Part shown: piece after piece, positions 52,035 to 61,003 of the stretch | How the letters are laid out: every line of letters starts with the position of its first letter | Position numbering within the stretch: position 1 is the stretch's first letter | Source of the DNA: Tumebacillus avium | Lineage (GTDB): Bacteria; Bacillota; Bacilli; Tumebacillales; Tumebacillaceae | Direction: 5' to 3' | Assembly (NCBI RefSeq): GCF_002162355.1 | Contig: NZ_CP021434.1 | Span: 4,456,001-4,520,000 of the forward strand | DNA length: 64,000 nucleotides | Notes under the pieces: model-generated | The model's input: only the letters and a program-made list of their open reading frames with translations | The model's database searches: none | What the model was told of the DNA's origin: nothing | Made by a program: the position numbers and the translations under genes

Positions 52035-53225
52035 TCAGCGGCTGATCATACTGGTGAACAGACCCTTCATTTTTTGCCAAAACGTCTCTTCCATCACATC
52101 GTGCCCAGCGAGGATCGGCACTGCACCGACCAGGCGTTCATCGAAGTAGATCTTCATCTCGCCGACTTTTTGCCCGGCGGCGATCGGCGCATCGAGGCTG
52201 TCATCGAGCTCGATTTTCCGGGTCAGCTTCTCCTGCTCACTTTCGCGCAAGGGGAAGTTGAACTCGTGTCCGATCACGACATCCACTTCTTTTTTCATGC
52301 CGTCTTCGACCGGCACGGTCTGCAGCACGTCATGCTCTTTGACGACCGGCATGAACTTGTACTTCTCGAAGCCGTAGTTGAGCAGGTTCGCATGGTCGTT
52401 CCAGTCGCTCGACGCATCGAGGGTCAGCACGGCGATCTGGCGTCCGTCTTTCGTCGCCGACGATGCCAGGCAGCGCCCCGCCGCTTTCGTGTAGCCGGTC
52501 TTGACGCCGTCCGCGCCGTCGTAGCGGTTGAGCATCTTGTTTTTGTTGTACATCTTGCGGTCCCACGCTTCGCCGGGCATCGGGATCGACTTGACTTTCG
52601 TTTTGACGATCTCAGCAAAGACGGGGTTGCGCAGCGCATACGCCGTCAGCACCGCCATGTCATGGGCGCTCGAATAATGCCCTTCGGCATCAAGTCCGTG
52701 CGGGTTGGCAAAATGCGTCTGTTTGAGGCCCAGCTCTTCGACTTTCTTGTTCATCAGCTCCACGAAGCCGGCCTCCGTTTTGCCGACGTGTTCAGCGACG
52801 GCGGTCGCTGCATCGTTGCCGGAGCGCAGCATGACGGCGTAGAGCAGGTCGATCAGCTTTTGCTTCTCGCCGACCTTGAGGTAGATCGAGGAGCCCTCTT
52901 TCCCGGAAGCGCGGGAGGAGACGGTGACCGTGCTGTTCAGATCGACGCCCGATTCGATGGCGACGATCGCCGTGATGATCTTGGTGAGCGAGGCGATCAG
53001 CATTTTCTCATCGCCGTTTTTCTCATAAAGAACGCGCCCGGTCTGCACGTCGATCACGGCAGCAGAATGGGCGCTGACCGATACTTCCTCGGCATACAAG
53101 CTGTGGGAAGCTGGGATCGCTTCCAGAAATGCGCTGCTCTTAGGGTCATGGTTAGCGGCTGCCGGCTGTACGGTCATGAACAGCATGGCCAGTGCAGCAG
53201 CGGCCGCGAGCGATTTCCGTTTCAT
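52035..53225 (-). CDS. dacB: D-alanyl-D-alanine carboxypeptidase, DacB-type (spore cortex)
   Basis: 396 residues from ATG 53225 (GGAGGACCAGAG upstream). Signal peptide MKRKSLAAAAALAMLFMTVQPAAA. PBP5-type active site SLTK (Ser-x-x-Lys), then SGN in MLRSGNDAA and KTG in DGVKTGYTK. C-terminal PBP5-C domain and a membrane-binding end. Its operon with spmA-spmB marks it as the sporulation-linked enzyme that trims peptide side chains in cortex peptidoglycan. Confidence 0.92.
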   Translation of the reverse strand: MKRKSLAAAAALAMLFMTVQPAAANHDPKSSAFLEAIPASHSLYAEEVSVSAHSAAVIDVQTGRVLYEKNGDEKMLIASLTKIITAIVAIESGVDLNSTVTVSSRASGKEGSSIYLKVGEKQKLIDLLYAVMLRSGNDAATAVAEHVGKTEAGFVELMNKKVEELGLKQTHFANPHGLDAEGHYSSAHDMAVLTAYALRNPVFAEIVKTKVKSIPMPGEAWDRKMYNKNKMLNRYDGADGVKTGYTKAAGRCLASSATKDGRQIAVLTLDASSDWNDHANLLNYGFEKYKFMPVVKEHDVLQTVPVEDGMKKEVDVVIGHEFNFPLRESEQEKLTRKIELDDSLDAPIAAGQKVGEMKIYFDERLVGAVPILAGHDVMEETFWQKMKGLFTSMISR

Positions 53226-53299
53226 CTCTGGTCCTCCACTCCTCACACATAGGTTCTGTCTGTCCTATGTATATGCACAAGCCCTAGGCTTATCCCACA

Positions 53300-53328
53300 A
53301 AGAAAAAGACGCCCCGGATCGGGACGCC
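53300..53328 (-). terminator. Terminator after ytfJ
   Basis: Hairpin GGCGTCCC/GGGGCGTC (two G-U pairs) followed leftward by TTTTTC. Confidence 0.65.
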
Positions 53329-53346
53329 TTTTGGACTGATCAAGAT

Positions 53347-53817
53347 CTAGCAGTCGAACTGCGAGCCTTTGCCGTCATCCGCTTTGCGCATGCCGTTTTG
53401 GCCCTGGCCCTGACCTTGTCCGTTCTTGTTCTTTTTCATCATCTGATTGACCTTGTCGAACATTTGCGGCGCCAGATCGATCAGCTTTTCATACAACTGG
53501 TTGGGCCCTTCGGTCGAAAGCATTTTCACCTGGCCGTTGCCGACAACCAGGAACCCGATCGGCGTAATCGACACCCCGCCGCCGGCACCGCCGCCAAACG
53601 GCAGTTCCGCATCGGCGTTGTCGCCTTTCCCCGCTTCCAGCTCCGGGTCAAATTCCGAACCGCCAGCCGCAAAACCGAAGCCCACTTTCGAAATCGGCAA
53701 AATCACACTGCCATCCGGCGTTTCAACCGGGTCACCGACAATCGTGTTCACGTCGACCATCTCTTTGATGTTTTCCATGGCCGTTTGCATCAAGCCTTGG
53801 ATCGGATGTTCCGCCAT
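53347..53817 (-). CDS. ytfJ: GerW/YtfJ-family spore protein
   Basis: 156 residues from ATG 53817: IQGLMQTAMENIKEMVDVNTIVGDPVETPDGSVILPISKVGFGFAAGGSEF, ELPFGGGAGGGVSITPIGFLVV; these are the GerW (YtfJ) motifs. Bacillus YtfJ/GerW is a forespore protein needed for germination with L-alanine. The tail is Gly/Gln/Asn-rich (KNKNGQGQGQGQN). Its start overlaps the end of ytfI by 28 bases. Confidence 0.92.
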   Translation of the reverse strand: MAEHPIQGLMQTAMENIKEMVDVNTIVGDPVETPDGSVILPISKVGFGFAAGGSEFDPELEAGKGDNADAELPFGGGAGGGVSITPIGFLVVGNGQVKMLSTEGPNQLYEKLIDLAPQMFDKVNQMMKKNKNGQGQGQGQNGMRKADDGKGSQFDC

Positions 53818-54527
53818 TTTGCGCCCTCCCTCAACCATAAAAATGCCAATTTGAGTCCTGCAAGTATAGCTTTGCCCGGCCAAAAACGGATTATGCAAGT
53901 GAGTTCGGTGCGAAATCCGGTGGCCTGAAAATGCGGTTTCACATCATAGAGCAGACGGGTTTTCACCGAGAAATATTGATGAAGAGCGGCAGCAGAGATC
54001 CCTTTTACGCCCCAGACCAGACCTGTGGTGTAGCCGGTCTGCGCCGCATCGCCCGTGCCAAACACCGTCCGCCACTTGAACGACTCGATGTGAAACGCTT
54101 TGGTCGTCTGCCGGATTGCACGCTTGTATTTGCCGACGCGCTTGCGGAATTCATTGATCGTCCGCAGGGCCTGTTGTATCTTTTCGACCGTGATCGTCAC
54201 CCAGCCGCGCTTTTTCTTCGGTACGCCTTCGCCCGGTTCCGCTTTGACGCCGATTTTCCCGCTGCGCTCCATCAAGGCGACGGTCGGCACTTCAAATCCG
54301 GCTTTGACCAGCCCAAACAGCGCGCGCACACCGAGGTGCAGCCGATCGTCCCGGCCTTCCCGCTTGTAGTGGATTTCAACCGTGACGGGGAGCACCATCG
54401 TGAGCAAAAGAAAGACTGCCAGCGCCAGCAGCACGATCCAATACCACGCCATCCACGTGAACAGCGCGATGAACAGCGCCACCAGCACGATCGCAAACGC
54501 CAGCAGGAGTCCCCAAAGCCATTTCAT
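53790..54527 (-). CDS. ytfI: DUF2953 (YtfI-like) membrane protein
   Basis: 245 residues from ATG 54527 (behind GGAGGAGGACC). Two N-terminal membrane helices (WLWGLLLAFAIVLVALFIALFTW, YWIVLLALAVFLLLTMVLP), then a beta-rich domain and WRTVFGTGDAAQTGYTTGLVWGVKG, the DUF2953 core. Paired with ytfJ as in Bacillus; sporulation role inferred. Confidence 0.87.
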   Translation of the reverse strand: MKWLWGLLLAFAIVLVALFIALFTWMAWYWIVLLALAVFLLLTMVLPVTVEIHYKREGRDDRLHLGVRALFGLVKAGFEVPTVALMERSGKIGVKAEPGEGVPKKKRGWVTITVEKIQQALRTINEFRKRVGKYKRAIRQTTKAFHIESFKWRTVFGTGDAAQTGYTTGLVWGVKGISAAALHQYFSVKTRLLYDVKPHFQATGFRTELTCIIRFWPGKAILAGLKLAFLWLREGAKWRNIRSKA

Positions 54528-54589
54528 GCGGTCCTCCTCCACATCTTCCAGATTCTTGACTAGCTTGCCCATTTGTTTCCTTTCCATAC

Positions 54590-54617
54590 AAAAAAAGCCC
54601 GGGAATTCTCCCGGGCT
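54590..54617 (-). terminator. Terminator of the scpA-scpB operon
   Basis: Stem AGCCCGGGA (54597-54605) with TCCCGGGCT (54609-54617), T-run leftward. Confidence 0.9.
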
Positions 54618-54618
54618 G

Positions 54619-55218
54619 TTACTCGTCTTGGAACATGTCGGGCATCTGGAACAGCAGATGCTCTTCTTCTTCCGCCTCCAGATCGTCCATCGGCACGATC
54701 GCCGGCGGCGGGGGCAGCTCTTTCAGATCGCGCAGGCCAAAATATTCGAGGAACTCGCGCGTCGTGCCAAACAGGATCGGCCGGCCCGGCCCTTCGGCGC
54801 GGCCAACTTCCTTGATCAGCTGCTTGCTGAGCAAAGTGTTCACCGCCCGCTCCGATTTGACCCCGCGCACCTCTTCGATGCCGCCGCGGGTGATCGGTTG
54901 CTTGTAGGCGATGATCGCCAGCGTCTCAATCGCCGCCTGCGACAAAGTCGCGCTCTGCGGCTGATGGGCAAAGCGTTCAAAATACAAGGCGTGCTCCGGC
55001 CGTGTCGTCAGCTGAAACGCCCCGGCCACCTCGACGATGCGAATGCCCCGTCCGTCGCGGTTGAAGTCGGTCTGGAGGTCGTACAGGTAGTCCCGCGCGT
55101 CCTCCGGGTCGATCTCAAGAATGTCGGCGACCTGTTTGGCCTCGATGCCGTCACTGCCCGAGATGAACAGCAAACCTTCGATGACAGATTTGATTTCGTT
55201 TGAATCCAAGTGAATCAC
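54619..55218 (-). CDS. scpB: Condensin subunit ScpB
   Basis: 199 residues: IKSVIEGLLFISGSDGIEAKQVADIL, LSQAAIETLAIIAYKQPITRGGIEEVRGVKSERAVNTLLSKQLI and GRPILFGTTREFLEYFGL are winged-helix ScpB motifs. With ScpA and SMC it forms the chromosome condensin. Ends with an acidic tail. GTG 55218 or, with better-spaced AAGGTGA, TTG 55209 is the start. Confidence 0.94.
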   Translation of the reverse strand: MIHLDSNEIKSVIEGLLFISGSDGIEAKQVADILEIDPEDARDYLYDLQTDFNRDGRGIRIVEVAGAFQLTTRPEHALYFERFAHQPQSATLSQAAIETLAIIAYKQPITRGGIEEVRGVKSERAVNTLLSKQLIKEVGRAEGPGRPILFGTTREFLEYFGLRDLKELPPPPAIVPMDDLEAEEEEHLLFQMPDMFQDE

Positions 55219-55226
55219 CTTGCTTG

Positions 55227-55991
55227 TTACAGAATGTTGTACGATTCAATGATGATTTCATCAAACAAGCCGCTCTGCAGACAACGCACCTTTTTCCCCT
55301 TCATCAGTTCGAGCAGGGCGAGAAACGAGACGATCAGCTCCGACCGTCTGCGGTACCCGCCGAGCAGGGCGGAGAATTCAATCCGGCCGCTGTTAAAAGC
55401 CAGCAGGCCGAGGATCTCCTCCATCCGCCCTTCGATCGACATCTCATCGCGATGGATGTTGGCCACGTACTCATCCGGCTGCGCTTTCTGCAAAGCTTTG
55501 CGAAAGGCATCGAGCAGGTCGAACAAGCTGACGCCTTCGACGGGGTTGGGGTCGACTTCCGGTGCGAACTGCTTGAGATTCTCCGGACGCCGGGTGAAGA
55601 CCGAGTTGCGCATCTCCTCACGGTCTTTGAGGTCGGAGGCGAGCTGCTTGTATTTCTTGTACTCGATCAAGCGCTCCATCAGCGCCTGGCGCGGGTCGAT
55701 CATCTCTTCGTCATAATCGATCAGCGGCACATCGAGCTCGATCGGGCGCGGCAGGAGCAGCCCCGACTTCATCGCCAACAGCTGCGAGGCCATGACGAGA
55801 AATTCGGAGGCGATCTCCAGATTCAGCTCCTGCATCGTCTGCAGGTACGAGAGATACTGGTCGGTGATCTGCGAGATCGGAATGTCGGTGATCTCCACTT
55901 CCGCCTTGTCGATCAAATGCAAGAGCAGATCGAGCGGCCCTTCAAACGACTCCAGCTTCAGCTGCAACAATTCTTTCTTGACGAGTTCCAT
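55227..55991 (-). CDS. scpA: Condensin kleisin subunit ScpA
   Basis: 254 residues: FEGPLDLLLHLIDKAEVEITDIPISQITDQYLSYLQ and the C-terminal winged helix RIEFSALLGGYRRRSELIVSFLALLELMKGK are ScpA motifs. It bridges SMC heads and ScpB. ATG 55991 directly follows the TAG of the upstream protease gene, so the genes are coupled. Confidence 0.95.
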   Translation of the reverse strand: MELVKKELLQLKLESFEGPLDLLLHLIDKAEVEITDIPISQITDQYLSYLQTMQELNLEIASEFLVMASQLLAMKSGLLLPRPIELDVPLIDYDEEMIDPRQALMERLIEYKKYKQLASDLKDREEMRNSVFTRRPENLKQFAPEVDPNPVEGVSLFDLLDAFRKALQKAQPDEYVANIHRDEMSIEGRMEEILGLLAFNSGRIEFSALLGGYRRRSELIVSFLALLELMKGKKVRCLQSGLFDEIIIESYNIL

Positions 55992-56636
55992 CTACAGCAG
56001 CGCCTCGACCATCCCGAGCAGGAGATCGCCAAGCCGGTAGTAGATCGGCAGAATCACCACCGAGGTGAAGCCGAAAACGACGGCGAGCAGCAACACGAAC
56101 GGGCCGTATTTTTCCACCGGGTGCAGTTTCAGCGCCAGACGCTGCGGCAGCAGGTCGCGCACGATCCAGTAACCGTCGAGCGGCGGGATCGGCACGAGGT
56201 TGAACAAGCCGAGAATCAGGTTCAGCGACACGACCGCTTCTACCAAGCGAATCACAAATCCGGTCCACACTTCGTCTTCGATGCCGAGGTTAAAGAAAAA
56301 GACCAGCAGGAAGCAAAAGATGATGGCGGTGATAAAGTTGGCAAGCGGCCCTGCGACCGTGGTCAAAATCTTGCCCACGCGCTTGTTGCCGCGGAAATTA
56401 TACGGGTTAAACGAGACCGGTTTCGCCCAGCCAAAAGGGCCAAACAAGATCATCAGCGTCCCGAGCAGGTCCATATGTGCGACGGGATTTAAGGTGATGC
56501 GGCCTTCACGCTTCGGCGTGGGGTCGCCCAGACGATACGCGACAAACGCGTGTCCGAGCTCATGTACCGTAATGGCGATCAAAAACGCGATAACCCGAAA
56601 CAGCAGGTCATCCATATCGAATCCGCTTAACAGCAT
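55992..56636 (-). CDS. Site-2 protease family membrane metalloprotease
   Basis: 214 residues, about five helices. HELGHAFVAYRLGD holds the zinc HExxH near residue 25, and NLILGLFNLVPIPPLDGYWIVRDLL the third ligand (LDG). GGAGGG precedes ATG 56636. Intramembrane proteases of this type cut membrane-bound regulators; the target is not known. Bacillus has a relative (YwhC-type) elsewhere; its place before scpA is common in related genera. Confidence 0.9.
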   Translation of the reverse strand: MLLSGFDMDDLLFRVIAFLIAITVHELGHAFVAYRLGDPTPKREGRITLNPVAHMDLLGTLMILFGPFGWAKPVSFNPYNFRGNKRVGKILTTVAGPLANFITAIIFCFLLVFFFNLGIEDEVWTGFVIRLVEAVVSLNLILGLFNLVPIPPLDGYWIVRDLLPQRLALKLHPVEKYGPFVLLLAVVFGFTSVVILPIYYRLGDLLLGMVEALL

Positions 56637-56693
56637 AGGGGCCCTCCTTCGACCGTAGAAAAGTTCAAGCCTATCATATCATAAAAGACAGCA

Positions 56694-56727
56694 AAAGAGC
56701 ACCTGCGACGTTTGGCAGGTGCTCTGT
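56694..56727 (-). terminator. Terminator of the MFS gene
   Basis: Perfect 11-bp stem AGAGCACCTGC (56697-56707) with GCAGGTGCTCT (56715-56725). Confidence 0.88.
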
Positions 56728-56744
56728 GCCGAGCATGGTACGGT

Positions 56745-58223
56745 TTACGGCTGGTTCGCTTTCATCTTGTCGCGCGGGTAATACAACGTCACGATCAGCG
56801 CGCCGATGCCAAACACGGCGACCAGCAAAAAGGCGTAGTGCAAGCCGCTGGCAAACGCATCGGACAGCCGCTCGACGATTGATGGCTCCAGCACCGCCCT
56901 TTTTTCCGGGTCGAGCAGGTTGTTCGTCGCTTCCAGCGGCGCCTGAATGTCCGGATCACCCTTCAGCAGGTCGAGGATGCGCGCGTTCATCACAGCGCCC
57001 ATCACCGCCACGCCGACCGAAGAGCCCAGCGAGCGGATGAACTGCAAGGAGGCGGTCGCAATGCCGCGGCGGTTCCACGTCACCGCCGACTGCACGGAGA
57101 CGAGGAAGGCAAGCGTGGTCAGCCCCATCCCCATCCCCAGCACGAGCAGCACGGCCATCGCATACCAGTAGGAGATCTCAGGCGTGACGAAGATCAGGAG
57201 CAGCGAGGAGATCCCGACCAGCGACGCACCGATCAGCGCCGTGCGCCGATATCCCCACTTGACCATGCGCGGGCCGCCGATGATCGATGCGATCGGCCAG
57301 CCGATCGAGATCGGGGTGAGCAAGAGCCCCGCCTCGGTCGCTGTGCCGCCCAGCACCCCTTGCGCGTAGGACGGCATATACGACGTGATGCCCATCAGCA
57401 CCGCCCCGAGCAGGAAATTGGCGATCGACGCCACGGCGATCAGCGGCGAGCGGAACAGATCGAGCGGCAGCATTGGCTCAGAAGCTTTGCGCTCGTTGAA
57501 CAGGAACCAGACGAAGACTACCGCCGCCACGCCAAACAGCCCGAGGATCTGCGGGGACAGCCAAGCGTATTGGTTGCCGCCGGTGAGCAGCGCGAACAGC
57601 AAAGCGGTCATCGAGACGGTCAGCGTGATCGACCCGAGATAGTCGATCTTGTGCTTCTTGCGCTCGATGTCTTCCTGCAAAGCAAAGCCGAGGATGAGGA
57701 TGGTCAGCAGCGCGATCGGCACGTTGATGTAAAACACCCACGGCCAGTCGAGGTAGCTGACCATCAGACCGCCCAGCAGCGGGCCGACCACCGCCGACAC
57801 GCCCCAGACGCCGCTGAACCAGCCCTGGATCTTCCCGCGCTCTTCCGCCGAGAAGATGTCACCGAGAATCGTCTGCGCCACCGCCATGATCCCGCCGGCG
57901 CCAAGGCCTTGAATCGTGCGGTAGATGATCAGCTCGACCATCGTATCGGCCAGCCCGCAGAGCACCGACCCGATGATGATCACAATCGAGCCGAGCATAA
58001 AGATGATCTTGCGTCCGTACAAATCGGACAGCTTGCCATAGATCGGCACGGTCACTGTCGAAGCGAGCAAAAAGGCGGAGAACACCCATGACATCAAGGG
58101 CAGTCCGCCCAGCTCTCCGATGATCGTCGGCATGGCAGTGCCGACGATCGACACGTCGATGGCAGCCAAAAAGTTCGCCATCATCACCGCCACCACAACG
58201 GCGGTGCGATTCGTTTTCGCCAC
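56745..58223 (-). CDS. DHA2-family drug exporter, 14 transmembrane helices (EmrB/QacA-like)
   Basis: About 492 residues. MANFLAAIDVSIVGTAMPTIIGELGG, LSDLYGRKIIFMLG, IQGLGAGGIMAVAQTILGDIF and MVSYLDWPWVFYINVPIAL are signatures of DHA2 proton-drug antiporters. The start is GTG 58223, behind GGGGCG; the frame is open up to 58253. Inserted between the rib and scp blocks. Substrate not predictable. Confidence 0.9.
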   Translation of the reverse strand: MAKTNRTAVVVAVMMANFLAAIDVSIVGTAMPTIIGELGGLPLMSWVFSAFLLASTVTVPIYGKLSDLYGRKIIFMLGSIVIIIGSVLCGLADTMVELIIYRTIQGLGAGGIMAVAQTILGDIFSAEERGKIQGWFSGVWGVSAVVGPLLGGLMVSYLDWPWVFYINVPIALLTILILGFALQEDIERKKHKIDYLGSITLTVSMTALLFALLTGGNQYAWLSPQILGLFGVAAVVFVWFLFNERKASEPMLPLDLFRSPLIAVASIANFLLGAVLMGITSYMPSYAQGVLGGTATEAGLLLTPISIGWPIASIIGGPRMVKWGYRRTALIGASLVGISSLLLIFVTPEISYWYAMAVLLVLGMGMGLTTLAFLVSVQSAVTWNRRGIATASLQFIRSLGSSVGVAVMGAVMNARILDLLKGDPDIQAPLEATNNLLDPEKRAVLEPSIVERLSDAFASGLHYAFLLVAVFGIGALIVTLYYPRDKMKANQP

Positions 58224-58342
58224 AGGAACACGCCCCTTTATCACGAAATGCAAAATATTTATTTATGTACGAATTCGTCCATTCTCTATTGTAGAGGATG
58301 ATTGGTTTAGTGTGCAATCCTAATCGAAAAATTACCCGTCGG

Positions 58343-58385
58343 CATAAAGAAACGCTTCCGTCCGCTGCAGCAGGATGGAAGCGTC
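58343..58385 (-). terminator. Terminator of the 54-residue peptide gene
   Basis: ACGCTTCC and GGAAGCGT arms (58352-58359 and 58377-58384) with TTTCTTT leftward, 17-base loop. Confidence 0.65.
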
Positions 58386-58392
58386 TCTATGG

Positions 58393-58557
58393 TTATTTGA
58401 TGATCTCTGGTTCGCCTTCTTCAAGCGGGCTGCCCGGGAACGGCGGCGTGATTTCATCGGTGGTGATGCCCCCGCCGGTGTTTTCCGGCTCCGGAACCGG
58501 GAACGGCGGTGTCACTTCGTCCATGTTCAGCTTGTTATTCGCATCAATATTACTCAT
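58393..58557 (-). CDS. Small acidic peptide with doubled DE(V/I)TPPFP motif
   Basis: 54 residues from ATG 58557, with AAAGGGG about ten bases upstream. After MSNIDANNKLNM come DEVTPPFPVPEPENTGGGIT and then TDEITPPFPGSPLEEGEPEIIK. The same DE-x-TPPFP unit appears twice, 18 residues apart. No signal peptide or hydrophobic segment; acidic and proline-rich. It forms its own transcription unit with a terminator. It could be a spore or coat peptide or a precursor of a modified peptide, but no modifying enzyme is adjacent. Confidence 0.7.
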   Translation of the reverse strand: MSNIDANNKLNMDEVTPPFPVPEPENTGGGITTDEITPPFPGSPLEEGEPEIIK

Positions 58558-58628
58558 GCACCCATTACCCCTTTGCTAATTCTCAACACTTTCTTTTACT
58601 GTAAACTCTTGTAAGCTAAAATTCAAGC

Positions 58629-58664
58629 AAAAAAAAGAGCGGTGTGCGTATTCGCACACCGCTC
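58629..58664 (-). terminator. Terminator of the rib operon
   Basis: Perfect 12-bp stem GAGCGGTGTGCG (58637-58648) with CGCACACCGCTC (58653-58664), T-run leftward. Confidence 0.92.
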
Positions 58665-58683
58665 CCTGCCTGCCGACTTGAGC

Positions 58684-59151
58684 TTATTTGAATTGTTTGG
58701 TCAGGTTCGCCATCTCGATTGCGGTGACGGCAGCTTCCCAGCCTTTGTTGCCCGCTTTCGTGCCGGCGCGCTCGATCGCCTGCTCGATGGTATCGACCGT
58801 CAGGACGCCGAAGATCGTCGGCACGCCCGTGTCCAGCGCGACTTTGGAGACGCCTTTTGCCGCTTCGTTGCAGACGAAGTCAAAGTGCGGGGTGGACCCG
58901 CGGATGACCGCGCCGACCGTGATCACCGCGTCGTAGCGACCGGATTGCGCCATCTTTTGTGCGACAAGCGGGATTTCAAACGCGCCCGGCACCCATGCCA
59001 CTTCCACATCGTCTTCTTCGAGGCCGTGGCGCTTGAATGCGTCCAAAGCGCCGCTGAGCAGCTTGCTGCCGATAAACTCGTTAAAACGGCCGACGACGAC
59101 CCCCATCTTTAAACCGGTGCCAATCAGATTGCCTTCGTAAAACTTTGCCAT
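58684..59151 (-). CDS. ribH: 6,7-dimethyl-8-ribityllumazine synthase
   Basis: 155 residues: [97 protein letters not shown]. It condenses the ribityl pyrimidine with dihydroxybutanone phosphate. ATG 59151 is nine bases behind GAGAGGAG. Last gene of ribD-ribE-ribBA-ribH. Confidence 0.95.
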   Translation of the reverse strand: MAKFYEGNLIGTGLKMGVVVGRFNEFIGSKLLSGALDAFKRHGLEEDDVEVAWVPGAFEIPLVAQKMAQSGRYDAVITVGAVIRGSTPHFDFVCNEAAKGVSKVALDTGVPTIFGVLTVDTIEQAIERAGTKAGNKGWEAAVTAIEMANLTKQFK

Positions 59152-59185
59152 GCTCAAAAACTCCTCTCAAGGGATCATGAATTGA

Positions 59186-60328
59186 TTAAAGCGGCAGATT
59201 CACTTTGGTGCGGTCCTCTTCGCGAACGTGCAGCGGAACCGTTTCGGTGATCGTCAGACCGTAGCCTTCCAGCCCGACGAATTTGCGCGGGTTGTTCGAC
59301 AAGAGGCGCATTTGCGTCACGCCGAGGTCGCGCAGGATCTGTGCGCCGATGCCGTAGTCAATGGTCTGACCTTTCGCAGGCGAGGCTACCTTGCCGCCTT
59401 CTCCGTACGCTTGCACTTTTTCGAGCAGCGAGTTTGCCCCGTCCATCGCCTGGCGCAGATGCAGGAGCACCCCGCTGCCATTTTCTTCGATCTCGCGCAA
59501 TGCGGCGTGCAGTTGGGTGCCGCAGTTGCATTTGTGCGAGCCGAAGATGTCCCCGAGCGTGCACTCGTTGCGCACGCGGACCAAGGTGGGCTGGGTCGGG
59601 TCGATCTCGCCTTTGACCAGCGCCGCATGCTGCGTGCCGTCCAGCGTGTTTTTGTACACGGCGAGCTTAAACGTGCCGTAATCGGTCGGCAGCTCCATCT
59701 CCGCCGCGCGCTCGACCAGCTTTTCGCGGTCTTTGCGGTAGGCGATCAGATCGGCGATGGTGATCATCTTGATGTCGTGCTCCTCGGCGATCTTGATCAG
59801 ATCGGGAACGCGGGCCATCGTGCCGTCCGCGTTCAGGATCTCGCAGATCACCCCGGCCGGATAGGAGCCGGCGAGCACGGCCAGGTCGATCGCCGCTTCA
59901 GTGTGCCCGGCGCGGCGCAGCACGCCGCCATCGCGGGCGACCAGCGGGAAGATGTGGCCCGGCTTTTTAAAATCATCCCCGGTCGTGCCGTCTTCGATCA
60001 TCCGCTGGATCGTCACGGCGCGTTCATACGCGGAAATGCCGGTCGTCGTGCCGTGCTTGGCGTCGATGGAAACGGTAAACGCCGTGCCGTGCTGGTCGGT
60101 GTTATGCGACACCATCGGGCGCAGGTTGAGCTTTTCGGCGCGCTCCTCGGTGATCGGCACGCAGACCAGCCCCCGTCCGTGCGTGATCATAAAGTTGATC
60201 GTGTCGGACGTCGTTTTATCGGCGAGCGCGATAAAGTCCCCTTCGTTCTCCCGGTCCTCATCATCGACGACGATGACGACTTTGCCTTGTTTTAAATCTT
60301 CGACTGCAGCTTCGATTCCATGAAACAT
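59186..60328 (-). CDS. ribBA: RibBA: dihydroxybutanone-phosphate synthase / GTP cyclohydrolase II
   Basis: 380 residues. N-terminal DHBP synthase: [42 protein letters not shown]-terminal GTP cyclohydrolase [25 protein letters not shown] (zinc cysteines) and [26 protein letters not shown]. Both first steps of riboflavin synthesis are thus in one chain, as in Bacillus. Confidence 0.95.
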   Translation of the reverse strand: MFHGIEAAVEDLKQGKVVIVVDDEDRENEGDFIALADKTTSDTINFMITHGRGLVCVPITEERAEKLNLRPMVSHNTDQHGTAFTVSIDAKHGTTTGISAYERAVTIQRMIEDGTTGDDFKKPGHIFPLVARDGGVLRRAGHTEAAIDLAVLAGSYPAGVICEILNADGTMARVPDLIKIAEEHDIKMITIADLIAYRKDREKLVERAAEMELPTDYGTFKLAVYKNTLDGTQHAALVKGEIDPTQPTLVRVRNECTLGDIFGSHKCNCGTQLHAALREIEENGSGVLLHLRQAMDGANSLLEKVQAYGEGGKVASPAKGQTIDYGIGAQILRDLGVTQMRLLSNNPRKFVGLEGYGLTITETVPLHVREEDRTKVNLPL

Positions 60329-60343
60329 CTGCTCCGCCCCCTT

Positions 60344-61000
60344 TTACGCAAACCCGTTTTCCCGCAGGTAATCAAGCGTGATGCTCTGCTTGCCATTTGC
60401 AGCACCCGGCGCATACGGCAGCAACAGGCGCTCCACATATTTGCCGATGATGTCACACTCCAAGTTGACGAGCGATCCGACGCGGCGGTGGCGCAGCACC
60501 GTCACCTGCCACGTGTGCGGGATCACCGACACCCGAAACGAATCGCTGGCAACATCCATCACCGTCAGCGACACGCCGTCGATGGTGATCGAGCCCTTTT
60601 CCACCAGATAGCGCAACACTTCGGGCGGTGCAAAGAAACGGACGACCTTGGCGATGTCTTCGTCGACGATCTCCATGATCCGGCCGATGCCGTCGACGTG
60701 ACCGGACACGATATGTCCGCCGAAGCGCTTGCCCATCGCCATCGCCCGCTCAAGATTGACCGGCGAGCCGACCGACAGCTCATGCAGCGTCGTGCGGCGC
60801 ATCGTCTCCGGCACCACATCGACCGTAAACGAGCCGCCGTCATAATGCGTCACCGTCAAACAGATGCCGTTGACGGCGATCGAATCTCCCAAGGCGACGT
60901 CTTCCAAAATCGACGGCGCCCGCAATTTCAAATGAATCGCTTTGCCGGACGTTCGGATCTCCTGAACGCTCCCGACCTCTTCGATTAACCCGGTAAACAT
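60344..61000 (-). CDS. ribE: Riboflavin synthase, alpha chain
   Basis: 218 residues with two lumazine-binding halves: MFTGLIEEVGSV, then SIAVNGICLTVTHYDGGSFTVDVVPETMRRTTL, and the second LVEKGSITIDGVSLTVMDVASDSFRVSVIPHT. The enzyme dismutates two lumazines into riboflavin. It lies four bases after ribD. Confidence 0.95.
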   Translation of the reverse strand: MFTGLIEEVGSVQEIRTSGKAIHLKLRAPSILEDVALGDSIAVNGICLTVTHYDGGSFTVDVVPETMRRTTLHELSVGSPVNLERAMAMGKRFGGHIVSGHVDGIGRIMEIVDEDIAKVVRFFAPPEVLRYLVEKGSITIDGVSLTVMDVASDSFRVSVIPHTWQVTVLRHRRVGSLVNLECDIIGKYVERLLLPYAPGAANGKQSITLDYLRENGFA

Positions 61001-61003
61001 GCC

